Position numbers and translations under genes: made by a program | DNA from: JASJAR01 sp039198225 | GTDB lineage: Bacteria; Pseudomonadota; Alphaproteobacteria; Rhodobacterales; Rhodobacteraceae | Length of the DNA: 64,000 bases | Reading direction: 5' to 3' | Assembly (NCBI GenBank): GCA_039198225.1 | Contig: JBCCTQ010000007.1 | Location: forward strand, 1-64,000 | The notes under the pieces: model-generated | What the model saw: only the letters and a program-made list of their open reading frames with translations | Told to the model about the DNA's origin: nothing | Databases searched by the model: none | Shown here: positions 23,838-31,901 of the stretch, in pieces | How the letters are laid out: each line of letters opens with the position of its first letter | Position numbering within the stretch: position 1 is the stretch's first letter

Positions 23838-25811
23838 TCAGCTTGCTTCCATGGCCGCATTTTGGCGCTGCCGGCGGGGGAGGGCGACGTGGTCGGGCCG
23901 GGTCAGGCGGATGATGAGATCGGCCCGCGACATCGGCCGGGCGATGCCGTAGCCCTGAAGGCTGTAGCACCCGTGGCTGACCATCAGATTGGCCTGTTCT
24001 ACGGTCTCAATCCCTTCGGCGCAGGCATCGACCCCGAGTTCATGGCAAAGCTGGAGGATCGATGTGGCGATAATCCGCGCCGATTGATCGCCGACGACGT
24101 TTGCCACCAGGCTCCGGTCGATTTTGATCCCGGAGACGTCAAGCTGGCCGAGATGGGCGAGACCGGCATAGCCGACTCCGAAATCGTCAAGAACGACGCG
24201 CATTCCGATGGCGCGCAGCTCCGAAATCCGTGTCGCGGCGGGGGTGCCGGCCGCATCGGGGCCGAAAAAGGTGGTTTCGAGCACTTCAACGGTCAGGGCC
24301 TCGGGTGTCAGTCCGTGCAAATGCAGCTCGCCGTCTAAGCGGGGCAAAAAGTCGGAATGGGCAAGGGTTTCCGGAGAGACGTTGAAACTGCCGCGGATCT
24401 GGCGACCGCGCTTTTGAAACTCGGAGACGAGCGAGGCGGTGGCTCGAATGGCGGCAAAATCGATATCGGCCATCCGGTTGAGCCGTGCTGCATAGGCGAG
24501 GAACTGGTCGGGCCCGATGACGGTTCCGTCGGCCCGACGCCAGCGCGCGAGGGTCTCAAACCCATGCATCCGGCCTTCCTCTGCATTGAAGAGGGGCTGA
24601 TAAACGAATTCCAGTTTCTCGTCGTCGAGGACGTCGACGAATTCCTCTACGAGCGAGCGCTCGCGCTGGCGACGACGGTGGAGCCCAGCATCGTAGCGCA
24701 CGATCCGCGGGCCGCCTGGGGATTTGGCTTCGAGAAGTGCAAAATCGGCCATGCGGATCAGGTCTTCGGCGGTCTCGGAGGGGCCGGTTTTGAGAGAGAG
24801 GCCGACTGAGGCGGTCACTTTGAGTTCGCTCATTCGCCAAAGCAGCGGAATTTGGATCCGGTCGATCAGGGCGTCCGCGAAGTGCTCGAGTTCGGTGAAA
24901 TCGCGGCTCTCAGCGGTCGCGATCAGGAATTCGTCTCCTCCTATCCGGCAGGCAATATCGCCTGGCCGCATGGACTTGCGCATGGCGTCGGCCACATGGA
25001 TCAGTGCGGCATCCCCCGCCGGATGGCCGTGGATGTCATTCAGCGACTTAAATTTATCTAGGTCAAGATAGAGGAGCCCAACGGTCTTGCCGTGACCGGC
25101 CTGGCCCAAGAGGTCGGCGACCGCCGTTTGAAAGGCGGCGCGGTTCGGCAGGTCGGTTAGCGCGTCATGGTGGGCGGCATGGTGGAGGTCGGCCCGAGCG
25201 CATTCGAGTTCCTTTTGATGCTCGACCATCTTGGTCACGTCCCGGGTCACGACAATCACCCTTTGCTCTCCCCGGGCCGTTTCGATCACCGAGAGGCTGA
25301 ACTCCTGCCAAAAGCGCTCGCCGTTTCTGCGAATATTGAGGCGACAGGTGAGGTTCTTGAATTCGCTCGAATCCGGATCGTAAACGAAGCGGTCAATCTC
25401 ATCCTTTGGCGGGGTAAGCTCGGGAGGGAAGCAATATTCCTGCGGGCGGCGGCCGACGATCTCGTGGAGTTCGTAGCCCATGATCCGGCAATAGGCTTGG
25501 TTGGCCCAAATGATCCGGCCTTCCATGTCCTGGTAGACCAATCCGTCATTTGCGTGTTCGGCGACCGCATGGAGGATGCGCTGCGATTCGTCAGTGGTGC
25601 GGCGACGGTCAAAGAACGAGCGGCGCTCCGTAGAAGGGTTGGCCGAAGGGAGGTCTGTCCGTCGGGCACTGTCCCGCTTGGCGCGATCCGCTGGACGGCC
25701 GAAGAAGGCCGCCAACGGGGCAGCCGAAAACAGGGAATTAATAATCGTCCTCACGGATCTTCCACTCCTCCGCGTCAGCCTAATTCGATTTCCCCAAATG
25801 ACAGTTAACAT
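23838..25811 (-). CDS. PAS-GGDEF-EAL cyclic-di-GMP signalling protein
   Basis: 657-residue protein with a PAS sensor domain (about 78-195), GGDEF domain (about 210-375) and EAL domain (about 395-640). The GGDEF site is intact (RIGGDEF, residues 289-295), predicting diguanylate cyclase activity. The phosphodiesterase domain has FETLARW in place of the EAL triplet but keeps its glutamate, plus LDDFGVGYAGL, IKIDRSLV, AEGIETVEQ and the terminal QGYGIARPM. No transmembrane helix is clear, so it is probably cytoplasmic. The ATG at 25811 lacks a ribosome site; the first 70 residues are basic and low in conservation, so a later start is possible. Confidence 0.9.
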   Translation of the reverse strand: MLTVIWGNRIRLTRRSGRSVRTIINSLFSAAPLAAFFGRPADRAKRDSARRTDLPSANPSTERRSFFDRRRTTDESQRILHAVAEHANDGLVYQDMEGRIIWANQAYCRIMGYELHEIVGRRPQEYCFPPELTPPKDEIDRFVYDPDSSEFKNLTCRLNIRRNGERFWQEFSLSVIETARGEQRVIVVTRDVTKMVEHQKELECARADLHHAAHHDALTDLPNRAAFQTAVADLLGQAGHGKTVGLLYLDLDKFKSLNDIHGHPAGDAALIHVADAMRKSMRPGDIACRIGGDEFLIATAESRDFTELEHFADALIDRIQIPLLWRMSELKVTASVGLSLKTGPSETAEDLIRMADFALLEAKSPGGPRIVRYDAGLHRRRQRERSLVEEFVDVLDDEKLEFVYQPLFNAEEGRMHGFETLARWRRADGTVIGPDQFLAYAARLNRMADIDFAAIRATASLVSEFQKRGRQIRGSFNVSPETLAHSDFLPRLDGELHLHGLTPEALTVEVLETTFFGPDAAGTPAATRISELRAIGMRVVLDDFGVGYAGLAHLGQLDVSGIKIDRSLVANVVGDQSARIIATSILQLCHELGVDACAEGIETVEQANLMVSHGCYSLQGYGIARPMSRADLIIRLTRPDHVALPRRQRQNAAMEAS

Positions 25812-25979
25812 GGCCCGACCCGGGCTTTTCTACTAAAAAGAGAAAACAAACTAAAGATGCATCCTGAAAGCGAATTTCCGCCCACTTCATGCATCGTTTC
25901 GCGCGAGCGGTGAAACAATCTTTCCATATGAGCCAGCATGTTACGGTATATCCACCCTCTAGGTCGGGGGGGTGGGGTG

Positions 25980-26008
25980 TTGACAGGGTCGTCCGGCTTT
26001 CATAGATC
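25980..26008 (+). promoter_or_regulatory. Candidate groESL promoter
   Basis: TTGACA at 25980-25985, 17-bp spacer, then TAGATC at 26003-26008, directly upstream of the CIRCE element. The -35 is consensus and the -10 is weak. The interval also loosely fits heat-shock sigma factor promoters of alphaproteobacteria. Confidence 0.5.
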
Positions 26009-26015
26009 GCCCGCG

Positions 26016-26042
26016 TTAGCACTCACCACAATGGAGTGCTAA
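26016..26042. promoter_or_regulatory. CIRCE operator (HrcA binding site)
   Basis: Perfect TTAGCACTC, 9-bp spacer, GAGTGCTAA inverted repeat, 36 bp before the groES start. This is the consensus CIRCE element through which the HrcA repressor controls groESL. It lies just downstream of the candidate promoter, suited to blocking early transcription and, as RNA hairpin, influencing the leader. Confidence 0.97.
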
Positions 26043-26077
26043 GGGAGAGCAACCATACGAACGAAGGAGCGTTCTAA

Positions 26078-26389
26078 ATGGCATTCAAACCGTTGCATGA
26101 CCGTGTCCTTGTCCGTCGGGTAGAGAGTGATGAGAAAACCTCAGGTGGCCTCATCATCCCCGACAGCGCCAAGGAAAAGCCGATGGAAGGCGAAGTGGTC
26201 GCGGTGGGCGAAGGCGCCCGGAAAGATTCGGGCGAATTGATCGAAATGGCCGTTTCGGCCGGTGACCGGATCCTCTTCGGTAAGTGGTCGGGGACTGAGA
26301 TCACCCTCGACGGCGAAGAGCTATTGATCATGAAGGAATCCGACATTTTGGGCATCGTCACCGATGCCAAGGCCGCCAAGGCGGCCTGA
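26078..26389 (+). CDS. groES: Co-chaperonin GroES
   Basis: 10-kDa lid of the GroEL chaperonin (103 residues). Contains FKPLHDRVLVRRVESDEKTSGGLIIP with the mobile loop, and the terminal ESDILGIV strand. An AAGGAG ribosome site precedes the ATG at 26078. Followed 45 bp later by groEL; both are under the CIRCE element. Confidence 0.98.
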   Translation: MAFKPLHDRVLVRRVESDEKTSGGLIIPDSAKEKPMEGEVVAVGEGARKDSGELIEMAVSAGDRILFGKWSGTEITLDGEELLIMKESDILGIVTDAKAAKAA

Positions 26390-26434
26390 AATCAGGATTT
26401 CAAAGTCATAAACGGATCTAAGGAGTAGCAGAAC

Positions 26435-28078
26435 ATGGCTGCTAAGGACGTCAAATTCGAGACCGACGCCCGGAACAAGATGCTCAAAGGCGTCAACGTT
26501 CTGGCTGACGCGGTCAAGGTGACCCTCGGGCCCAAAGGCCGGAACGTGGTCATCGAAAAGAGCTTCGGCTCGCCCCGCATCACCAAGGACGGTGTGTCGG
26601 TCGCCAAAGAAATCGAACTCGAAGACAAGTTCGAAAACATGGGCGCGCAGATGGTCAAAGAAGTGGCCCAGCGCACCAATGACGAGGCCGGCGACGGCAC
26701 CACGACCGCCACGGTGCTGGCCCAGGCCATCGTCAAAGAAGGCATGAAGTCGGTTGCGGCGGGCATGAACCCGATGGACCTCAAGCGCGGCATCGATCTG
26801 GCCACCGCCAAGGTTGTAGAAGCGATCAAATCCGCTTCCCGCGAAGTCAAAGACAGCGACGAAGTTGCCCAGGTCGGCACGATCTCAGCCAATGGTGAAG
26901 CCGATATTGGCGGCCAAATCGCTGATGCGATGCAAAAGGTCGGCAATGACGGCGTGATCACCGTTGAGGAAAACAAAGGCCTCGATACGGAAACAGAAGT
27001 CGTCGAAGGCATGCAGTTCGACCGGGGCTATCTCTCCCCGTACTTCGTGACGAATGCCGACAAGATGACGGCGGAACTCGAAGACGCGATGATCCTACTC
27101 CACGAGAAGAAGCTCTCGAGCCTCCAGCCGATGGTGCCGCTTCTCGAGAGCGTGATCCAAAGCCAAAAGCCGCTTTTGATCATCGCCGAAGACGTGGAAG
27201 GCGAAGCGCTTGCCACGCTCGTGGTCAACAAGCTCCGCGGGGGCCTGAAGATCGCTGCCGTCAAGGCACCGGGCTTCGGTGATCGCCGGAAAGCCATGCT
27301 CCAAGACATCGCGATCCTCACCGGCGGCCAAGTGATCTCCGAAGATCTCGGCATGAAGCTCGAGAACGTGACCGTCGACATGTTGGGCACTGCCAAGCGC
27401 GTCTCGATCACCAAAGACGAGACCACTGTCGTTGATGGAGCCGGTGAAAAGGCCGAGATCGAAGCCCGGGTCACCCAGATCCGTCAGCAGATCGAGGAAA
27501 CCACCTCCGATTACGACCGTGAAAAGCTCCAGGAGCGGGTTGCGAAACTCGCCGGCGGTGTGGCCGTGATCCGCGTGGGCGGCATGACTGAGACGGAAGT
27601 GAAGGAGCGCAAGGACCGTGTGGACGATGCGCTCAACGCCACCCGGGCCGCTGTGCAAGAAGGTGTGGTCGTCGGCGGCGGTGTCGCGCTGGTCAAAGGG
27701 GCCCAGGCCCTCGAAGGCCTGAAGGGTGAGAACTCGGACCAGGAAGCTGGGATCTCGATCGTGCGCCGCGCGCTCGAATCGCCGCTTCGCCAGATCGCCG
27801 AGAACTCGGGCGTCGACGGGTCGGTTGTGGCCGGCAAGATCCGGGAAAGCTCGGATCCAGCCTTCGGCTTTAATGCCCAGACCGAGGAATACGGTGACCT
27901 TTTCAAGTTCGGCGTCCTCGACCCGGCCAAGGTCGTCCGGACCGCGCTTGAAGACGCAGCATCGATTGCCGGTCTCTTGATCACGACCGAGGCGATGGTC
28001 GCTGACCGTCCGGCCAAAGAGGGCGCAGCCCCCGGCGGCGGCATGCCCGACATGGGCGGCATGGGCGGCATGATGTAA
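26435..28078 (+). CDS. groEL: Chaperonin GroEL
   Basis: 60-kDa chaperonin (547 residues), forming the double-ring folding chamber. Shows the ATP-binding GPKGRNVVIEKSFGSP and DGTTTATVLAQAI motifs, the apical GYLSPYFVTN segment, the conserved AALVKG-like GGGVALVKGAQAL and the Gly-Gly-Met C-terminal tail. Ribosome site AAGGAG lies 8 bp before the ATG at 26435. A strong terminator follows at 28119. Confidence 0.99.
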   Translation: MAAKDVKFETDARNKMLKGVNVLADAVKVTLGPKGRNVVIEKSFGSPRITKDGVSVAKEIELEDKFENMGAQMVKEVAQRTNDEAGDGTTTATVLAQAIVKEGMKSVAAGMNPMDLKRGIDLATAKVVEAIKSASREVKDSDEVAQVGTISANGEADIGGQIADAMQKVGNDGVITVEENKGLDTETEVVEGMQFDRGYLSPYFVTNADKMTAELEDAMILLHEKKLSSLQPMVPLLESVIQSQKPLLIIAEDVEGEALATLVVNKLRGGLKIAAVKAPGFGDRRKAMLQDIAILTGGQVISEDLGMKLENVTVDMLGTAKRVSITKDETTVVDGAGEKAEIEARVTQIRQQIEETTSDYDREKLQERVAKLAGGVAVIRVGGMTETEVKERKDRVDDALNATRAAVQEGVVVGGGVALVKGAQALEGLKGENSDQEAGISIVRRALESPLRQIAENSGVDGSVVAGKIRESSDPAFGFNAQTEEYGDLFKFGVLDPAKVVRTALEDAASIAGLLITTEAMVADRPAKEGAAPGGGMPDMGGMGGMM

Positions 28079-28118
28079 AGTACTCTGTCCCGGGCTGTCC
28101 GGGGCTCCGTGAAGCAGA

Positions 28119-28147
28119 AGGGCGCGCCGCATCGGTGCGCCCTTTTC
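28119..28147 (+). terminator. groESL terminator
   Basis: Stem AGGGCGCGCCG / CGGTGCGCCCT (11 bp including one G-U pair) with a 3-base loop CAT, ending in CCCTTTTC. It is 41 bp after the groEL stop. Confidence 0.88.
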
Positions 28148-28222
28148 GTTGGCTGGCGTTATTGGGTGGCGGCGCTTCGCGCCACACCGTTTTAAGTTGG
28201 GGCGCTGCCCCCGGCCCGTCGG

Positions 28223-28254
28223 GCCTCCCCCGGAGTATTTTTTCCAGGATGAAG
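28223..28254 (+). repeat. Dispersed palindromic element, single copy
   Basis: GCCTCCCCCGGAGTATTTT followed by TTCCAGGATGAAG, about 75 bp after the groEL terminator and 86 bp before nadD. Same family as the copies at 12978, 31771, 48919 and 49111. Confidence 0.82.
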
Positions 28255-28340
28255 TCCCTTAGTCGCACGCCTCCTGCAGTGATGTTTGACAAGGGGGACC
28301 ATGCGAGGCAATCGGAGCGGACTGCGCTCAGGGAGGGGGC

Positions 28341-28934
28341 ATGGAGGGTTTTCCGCCGGCACGGCCTGGACGGGCGATTGGGCTTCTCGGTGGGTCGTTT
28401 GATCCGCCCCATGGGGGCCATGTGCACATTACCTTAGAAGCGCTGAAGCGGTTTGGTCTTGATGAGATCTGGTGGCTTGTCACCCCGGGTAACCCTCTGA
28501 AATCAAAAGGCCCCCAGCCCCTCGCGCGCCGCGTGGCAGCGGCGCGAGCCGTAATGCGGCACCCAAAGGTGCGGATCACCGATGTCGAGGCGCGCCTCGG
28601 AACGCGCTATACGGCCGCCACCGTCGACGGGCTTCGGGCCATATATCCGGGTACGGCTTTTGTTTGGCTTATGGGGGCCGACAACCTCGCCGCGTTCCAC
28701 CATTGGGACCGGTGGCAGGATATTATGGAGAGCGTCCCGGTGGGTATATTGGCAAGGCCCGGCTACCGGATCGCGGCCCGAACCTCCCGTGCGGCGGCGA
28801 TTTTTCGTCGTTCGCGGCTGAAACGGAGCCAAGCGCAATTGCTCGCCCAGCGTGCTGCCCCAGCTTGGTGCTTTTTGAATGTGCCAATGGTCGATATGTC
28901 CTCCACCGCGCTCCGGGACCGGGGTGCTTGGTGA
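28341..28934 (+). CDS. nadD: Nicotinate-nucleotide adenylyltransferase NadD
   Basis: Cytoplasmic enzyme (197 residues) that joins nicotinate mononucleotide and ATP to deamido-NAD in NAD synthesis. The nucleotidyltransferase motif GGSFDPPHGGHVHI is near residue 17, ending in the HxGH-type ATP site; LVTPGNPLKSKG follows near 45 and the late VDMSSTALRDR motif (SST-x-x-R type) is near 185. The ATG at 28341 has a GGGAGG site. Gene order nadD then a PBP4-type peptidase is usual in Rhodobacteraceae. Confidence 0.94.
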   Translation: MEGFPPARPGRAIGLLGGSFDPPHGGHVHITLEALKRFGLDEIWWLVTPGNPLKSKGPQPLARRVAAARAVMRHPKVRITDVEARLGTRYTAATVDGLRAIYPGTAFVWLMGADNLAAFHHWDRWQDIMESVPVGILARPGYRIAARTSRAAAIFRRSRLKRSQAQLLAQRAAPAWCFLNVPMVDMSSTALRDRGAW

Positions 28935-28999
28935 GGCGCTCGGTATCGGTCGAGAAGGTTTGACTTGTTCTTGACATATTCCGCCCCATAGTGCCGCCC

Positions 29000-30490
29000 A
29001 TGGCAAGAAACATCACGCGGCGTAGGGCCTTGGGCGGGCTTGTGGCGGGGATCGGGACGGCGGCGAGTTCTGGCGAGCTGCCCTCTTCGCCTTGGCCTCG
29101 GGCGCGGCCTGAACGGGCGGCGGAGCCGGAAAGGCAAGCCGCCGAAGGCGATAGGCGCGCGCTGGAGATGGTGGATGCGGCGGGGCTCTCAGGCACCGTC
29201 AGTTTCGCCGTCTACGACACGGAAACCAGAATCCCGGTGGCGCGCCATCTCGGCGCATTTCCAACGGCTCCGGCCAGCACCGCCAAAGCGGTCACGGCGA
29301 TCTATGCCCTAGACCGCCTCGGAGGCGATTACCGCTTTGGAACCAGGCTCGTGGCAACGGGGCCGGTGGAGGCTGGCATTCTTCGGGGCGATCTCGTTTT
29401 GGCGGGCACCGGCGATCCGGTCTTTGACAGTGACGATCTCGCAGCGCTTGTCGAGGGGCTCAAACGCGCGGGCATCACCGGGATTGACGGGAAATTCCTC
29501 ATTTGGGACGGGCATTTGCCCCGGGTGGACCGGATCGTCTACGGACAGCCCGATATAGCGAGCTACAACCCGACGATCAGTGGCATGAACCTCAATTTCA
29601 ACCGAGTCCATTTCGAATGGAAACGGGAGAAGAGTGATTACAACATCACGCTCCAGGCCCGGGCACGGCAATTTCGCCCTGCGGTGCGGATCGCGACGAT
29701 GGACATCGTCGAGGAGCGTTTGCCGGTTTTCACTTACACGGCCGAGAAGGGGCTCGACCGGTGGACGGTGGCGCGGAACGCTTTGGGCAAAGGCGGGGCG
29801 CGTTGGCTGCCGGTGCGGCGGCCGCTCGAATATGTGGGCGAGGCGTTCCAAGCGATCGCTCGGTTCGAAGGAATAGACGTACCGCGGGCGGCCCGGGCTG
29901 AGGCGGCGCCAGAGGGCCGGGTCCTTGCCGAGCATCTGTCACTCCCGCTTGAGCGCATGCTCTTCGGGATGCTCAAATTCTCCACCAATCTCACGGCGGA
30001 AGTGGTGGGCCTCCATGCGTCGGCGGCAGTGGGTGCGATGCCGGTGTCGCTCTTAGGATCGGCGGCGGCCATGAACCGCTGGGCGGCGGCGCGGTTTGGG
30101 GTCGACGGGGTGCGTTTTGTGGACCATTCGGGCCTTGGTTACGGGTCGCGGATCGGCGCCGACCATATGGCGGCGATCCTCGCGGGGGCGGCGGCCGAAG
30201 ACAGACTTCGCCCACTCCTCAAACCCGTCGCATTGGGAGCTGATGCAGGAAAGGTCGAGGTGTTGGCCAAAACCGGGACCCATAATTTCGTGAGCGCTCT
30301 CGCGGGTTATCTTGATGCACCAGGCGGTCGTCGGTTGGCCTTCGGCGTATTTTGTGCCGATCCTGAGCGGCGGGACGCGGTGCCCATTGCCCGGCGCGAA
30401 CGCCCGACGGGCGCGAGAACCTATGGCCGAGTGGCGCGGCGGCTCCAGAAGGATCTTCTCCGTCACTGGGCGCGGTCCTACGCGGTCTGA
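29000..30490 (+). CDS. dacB: D-alanyl-D-alanine carboxypeptidase/endopeptidase (PBP4)
   Basis: Periplasmic low-molecular-mass penicillin-binding protein (496 residues) that trims or cleaves peptidoglycan peptides. Active-site motifs: ASTAK (SxxK) near residue 94, STN (SxN) near 330 and KTG in LAKTGTHNF near 418. The N-terminus has an RNITRRRALGGL segment before a hydrophobic stretch, a twin-arginine-type signal. Start set at the ATG at 29000; a GTG lies three codons earlier at 28991. The interval between the SxxK and SxN motifs is long, as usual for PBP4. Confidence 0.92.
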   Translation: MARNITRRRALGGLVAGIGTAASSGELPSSPWPRARPERAAEPERQAAEGDRRALEMVDAAGLSGTVSFAVYDTETRIPVARHLGAFPTAPASTAKAVTAIYALDRLGGDYRFGTRLVATGPVEAGILRGDLVLAGTGDPVFDSDDLAALVEGLKRAGITGIDGKFLIWDGHLPRVDRIVYGQPDIASYNPTISGMNLNFNRVHFEWKREKSDYNITLQARARQFRPAVRIATMDIVEERLPVFTYTAEKGLDRWTVARNALGKGGARWLPVRRPLEYVGEAFQAIARFEGIDVPRAARAEAAPEGRVLAEHLSLPLERMLFGMLKFSTNLTAEVVGLHASAAVGAMPVSLLGSAAAMNRWAAARFGVDGVRFVDHSGLGYGSRIGADHMAAILAGAAAEDRLRPLLKPVALGADAGKVEVLAKTGTHNFVSALAGYLDAPGGRRLAFGVFCADPERRDAVPIARRERPTGARTYGRVARRLQKDLLRHWARSYAV

Positions 30491-30620
30491 TCCGGGCAAG
30501 ACGGGCCATTTTGTGGACAATCGCCCGGATCACGGGGCGGTCGTGGCGAATTGAACGAAAAGCGAGGCCGCTGAATTTGCATAATATTAACCCTCTCCCC
30601 TAGTCTGGGACCGAGGAGGC

Positions 30621-30671
30621 ATGGGTTCAGTGACGCTCATTCCTGAAAAACCCGCAGCCCATGCGGATTGA
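30621..30671 (+). CDS. Possible 16-residue leader peptide
   Basis: ATG at 30621 preceded by a strong GAGGAGG site, reading MGSVTLIPEKPAAHAD and then TGA at 30669-30671. It overlaps the first codons of the DUF2235 gene (ATG 30661), which itself lacks a ribosome site, so the small frame could deliver ribosomes by coupling. A frameshifted true start of the larger gene is the alternative. No homology is recognisable. Confidence 0.3.
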   Translation: MGSVTLIPEKPAAHAD

Positions 30672-31764
30672 TCGGGCATTTTTGCACTTTGCCCGCAGGC
30701 TTTGGCGTGCGGAGCGTTCGGCGCCTGTGGTCCGGCGGGGGGCGATGGACCATGTCATCGTGTTGGACGGGACCTTGTCGCGGCTCGATGCGGGGCGCGA
30801 GACCAATGCGGGCCTGGCCTATAAGCTTCTGTCTGAAATGGCCGCCCGCGGCGCCTTGACGCTTTATTACGAGGCCGGCGTCCAATGGCCCGATTGGCGG
30901 CGGACGATGGATGTGGTGGAGGGCAAGGGGATCAACCGGATGATCCGGCGGGCCTACGGGTTTTTGGCCACGCGCTACCGCCCCGGCGATCGGATATTTC
31001 TCATCGGTTATTCGCGGGGGGCCTACGCGGTGCGCTCACTCGCCGGGGTGATCGACCGGCTGGGGCTTCTGAGGCGCGATTTTGCGACCGAGCGGATGAT
31101 CGCCCAGGCCTACCGGCACTATCAGCTTACTCCGGACAGCAAGGCGGCCCGGGCCTTTACCGAGACCTATTGCCACCGGAATGTGCCGATCGAAATGGTG
31201 GGGGTCTGGGATACGGTTAAAGCGCTGGGGCTGAGGCTCCCGGTGCTTTGGCAATTGACCGAACCAGAGCACGCATTCCACAACCATGCGCTGGGCCCGA
31301 CGGTGCTCCACGGCTACCAAGCGCTCGCTCTCGATGAGCGGCGCGAGGCCTTCGCTCCGGTTCTTTGGGAGACCCCGGACGGGCATCAGGGCCGGATCGA
31401 GCAGGTGTGGTTTCGCGGCACCCACGGCGATATTGGCGGCCAACTCGCGGGCTTTGATCCGGCGCGGCCGGTCTCAAACCTCACGCTCCATTGGCTTTTG
31501 GGGAAGGCCGAGAGCCATGGGCTTGCATTGCCGGAGAACTGGCGATGCCGGTTTCCGGTCGATCCCAACGGGCCGCTTTCGGGGATGAACCGGGGCTGGG
31601 GAAAGCTCTTTTTGCTCCGAAGTCGGCGGCGGCCAGGCCAGGACCCAAGCGAGAGCGTTTATCCGACGGCCGCGGACCACCGGCTCGCGAAGGGTTTGCC
31701 GGTCTATGAAAGTGGCAATGGCGATGTCGAGGCCCCGCTCGAAGCCGAAGCGCAAATGGTGTGA
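30661..31764 (+). CDS. DUF2235 (Tle1-like phospholipase) alpha/beta hydrolase
   Basis: 367-residue protein with the DUF2235 domain found in Tle1 type VI lipase effectors and in many stand-alone proteins. Visible: the N-terminal VIVLDGTLSRLD strand near residue 32, the nucleophile elbow IGYSRGAYAVRSLAG (GxSxG) near 115, EMVGVWDTVKALG near 178 and VWFRGTHGDIGGQ with the late histidine near 255. No signal peptide and no type VI genes nearby, so an effector role is not supported. The start overlaps a small upstream frame with a good ribosome site. A palindromic repeat follows the stop by 6 bp. Confidence 0.85.
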   Translation: MRIDRAFLHFARRLWRAERSAPVVRRGAMDHVIVLDGTLSRLDAGRETNAGLAYKLLSEMAARGALTLYYEAGVQWPDWRRTMDVVEGKGINRMIRRAYGFLATRYRPGDRIFLIGYSRGAYAVRSLAGVIDRLGLLRRDFATERMIAQAYRHYQLTPDSKAARAFTETYCHRNVPIEMVGVWDTVKALGLRLPVLWQLTEPEHAFHNHALGPTVLHGYQALALDERREAFAPVLWETPDGHQGRIEQVWFRGTHGDIGGQLAGFDPARPVSNLTLHWLLGKAESHGLALPENWRCRFPVDPNGPLSGMNRGWGKLFLLRSRRRPGQDPSESVYPTAADHRLAKGLPVYESGNGDVEAPLEAEAQMV

Positions 31765-31770
31765 GGCGGA

Positions 31771-31803
31771 GCCTCCGGCGGGAGTATTTTGGCCAGGATG
31801 AAG
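31771..31803 (+). repeat. Dispersed palindromic element, single copy
   Basis: GCCTCCGGCGGGAGTATTT followed by TGGCCAGGATGAAG, 6 bp after the DUF2235 stop. It is the best-preserved full-length copy in the window. Confidence 0.85.
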
Positions 31804-31901
31804 GCGCGGCGCGCATCAATGGGCAGATGCAGCGACGCTGGCCTTTCGGGACAGGGCCTCCCGTGGCAGTCTCGACACAGCCGAACCCGGAGGACGCCCC
31901 G

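Noticed and set aside
27095..28132. 345-codon frame antisense to groEL
   Set aside because: groEL is unmistakable on the + strand; the antisense translation is His/Leu/Asp-rich noise.
30661..31764. DUF2235 protein as a type VI secretion lipase effector
   Set aside because: No vgrG, tssI, immunity or adaptor genes nearby; stand-alone DUF2235 proteins are common in alphaproteobacteria.
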